A stretch of DNA of 64,000 bases, taken from Mucilaginibacter flavus (GTDB lineage: Bacteria > Bacteroidota > Bacteroidia > Sphingobacteriales > Sphingobacteriaceae). The position numbers were made by a program, and so were the translations under genes. The notes under the pieces are model-generated. The model was given only the letters and a program-made list of their open reading frames with translations. It was not told where the DNA came from and did no database searches. The stretch spans positions 133,607 to 197,606 of the forward strand of contig NZ_JAUFPS010000024.1 of assembly GCF_030409315.1 (NCBI RefSeq), given 5' to 3'. The first letter of the stretch is position 1. Every line of letters begins with the position of its first letter. Positions 63,098 to 64,000 of the stretch are shown here, one piece after another.

Positions 63098-63943
63098 ATG
63101 AAATTCAATGTGTTTACTCAAATGGAGTATGTAGTATGGGCACCTGGCACATTGATTTTAAGTATCCACGCTTTACGCACACCCAACCAAACGGTAATTA
63201 GCGAGGAATTTAGCATTGAGCCATACATTAAATTTGAGGAGCTGCAATCTGCCGAAGGCGAAAACCGGCTGATCCGTTTTGAGGTTCAGGAGCAATGTAC
63301 GATTAAAGTTACCTACAAGGCCCTGGTTGATAATAGCATCGAGCTTACCAATTACGGGCAGCAGGACATAACTTTGGTATCGCAACTGCCTGTATCCGTG
63401 CTCCCCTATCTTAACCCCAGCCGTTATTGCCAAAGTGACAAACTTTCTACCCATGCCCATAACATGTTTGGGCATATCACCAATCCCTTTGATCAAGTTG
63501 TTGCCCTTACCAACTGGATACATTACAACGTACAATACCTCAGTGGCTTTAGCAATGCCGAAACGTCGGCCTTTAATACATTTACAGAGCGTGCCGGCGT
63601 TTGCCGCGATTTTGCGCACCTGGGCATAGCCTTGTGCAGGGGTTTAACAATTCCGGCCCGGTATTTTACGGGTTATGCCTATCAGCTTAATCCGCCCGAT
63701 TTCCATGCCTGTTTTGAAGCTTACATTGGCGGCAAATGGATTTTATTTGATGCCACCAAACTGGTGCCGCTTAATGGCCTTATTAAAATAGCTGCCGGCA
63801 GGGATGCTGCCGATAATGCCATCGCCAACATCTTCGGCAACATTAATTTTACCACCATGCTGGTAAGTTGCGAACTGGCAGAGGATAATTTTGAACCTAT
63901 TTATTATAGTGAGGGAGAATACGAGGGATTATCGTATTTGTAG
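63098..63943 (+). CDS. Transglutaminase-like cysteine protease fold protein
   Basis: A 281-residue protein with an N-terminal beta-rich domain (about 1-110) and a C-terminal transglutaminase core. The catalytic Cys is in AGVCRDFAHLGIALCR (about 169), the His in PDFHACFEAYIGGKW (about 203) and the Asp in ILFDAT (about 218). It starts four bases after the Anbu gene, so both are translated together. The pairing is a known Anbu-operon layout, with partner genes probably beyond the window edge. It ends at a GGACTTGT-type array. Confidence 0.92.
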   Translation: MKFNVFTQMEYVVWAPGTLILSIHALRTPNQTVISEEFSIEPYIKFEELQSAEGENRLIRFEVQEQCTIKVTYKALVDNSIELTNYGQQDITLVSQLPVSVLPYLNPSRYCQSDKLSTHAHNMFGHITNPFDQVVALTNWIHYNVQYLSGFSNAETSAFNTFTERAGVCRDFAHLGIALCRGLTIPARYFTGYAYQLNPPDFHACFEAYIGGKWILFDATKLVPLNGLIKIAAGRDAADNAIANIFGNINFTTMLVSCELAEDNFEPIYYSEGEYEGLSYL

Positions 63944-64000
63944 GACTTTTTGGACTTGTGGACTGTTGGACTCTTTTAGACAAAGGACTTGTGGACAAGA
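63943..64000. repeat. Octad array (GGACTTGT family), cut by window edge
   Basis: GGACTTTTT, GGACTTGT, GGACTGTT, GGACTCTT, then GGACTTGT and GGACAAGA run to the end of the window. A related array lies at 36729-36810. It begins on the last base of the transglutaminase stop codon. Confidence 0.8.

Overview
The window looks like chromosome of a Bacteroidota bacterium, most likely a Sphingobacteriaceae member such as Mucilaginibacter or Pedobacter. This is inferred from gene families and signals, not from a database match. Supporting traits are LytS/LytTR two-component pairs, a carboxypeptidase-regulatory/TonB-type outer-membrane barrel, DUF2027-Smr, DUF892 and DUF3179 proteins, a polyprenol-phosphate mannose synthase, a GH78 rhamnosidase, and upstream elements of the Bacteroidota promoter form TAnnTTTG instead of strong E. 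coli-like boxes.

Region 1 (1-11.8 kb) is a visibly AT-rich peptide natural-product (RiPP) neighbourhood. It starts inside the C-terminal part of a LanB/thiopeptide-type dehydratase. Next come a LytS-like sensor kinase and two LytTR response regulators, with a 53-residue Ser/Thr-rich small ORF in the gap between kinase and regulator. Then follow a TonB/OMP_b-brl-type barrel, two related Cys-rich precursor peptides, a radical SAM/SPASM maturase, and a C39 peptidase-containing ABC exporter overlapping the maturase gene. A secreted head-GIN (DUF2807) protein closes the block. The maturase presumably modifies the precursors and the exporter cuts the leader after a Ser-Gly site and secretes the product. 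The block ends at a tRNA-Ser(GCU) gene whose 3' end faces it.

Region 2 (12-24.6 kb) is mostly housekeeping: a 7TM-HD phosphohydrolase, an SPFH protein with two small companions, thiolase, a POT peptide transporter, polyprenol-phosphate glycosyltransferase, ruvB, a secreted Gfo/Idh/MocA protein and a lipoprotein polysaccharide deacetylase. Region 3 (24.6-26.8 kb) is an AT-rich type II restriction-modification module: a BglII/BstYI-like nuclease and a C-protein in an overlapping operon, divergent from an HTH-fused methyltransferase, with a perfect palindromic C-box between them.

Region 4 (26.8-64 kb) carries folding, redox and stress functions (SlyD, DUF255/thioredoxin protein, cold-shock protein, YtxH, DUF892, DsbA/FrnE, AhpD-like), sensor kinases, an M1 peptidase, the lysC-lysA pair, an MFS transporter behind a perfect inverted repeat, a sterol-desaturase-like hydroxylase, twin START proteins, GH78 rhamnosidase, an OmpR/HAMP two-component pair, UspA-like and bestrophin proteins, and an Anbu-transglutaminase pair at the right edge.

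A structural theme runs through many spacers. They hold short arrays of degenerate 7- or 8-base units, with a different consensus word at almost every locus, often as two inverted arms around a small interior. Some interiors contain further nested inverted repeats, and one array lies inside the lysA coding sequence. The heptad/octad arrays, the RiPP cluster and the restriction-modification control region are the most interesting parts of the window.
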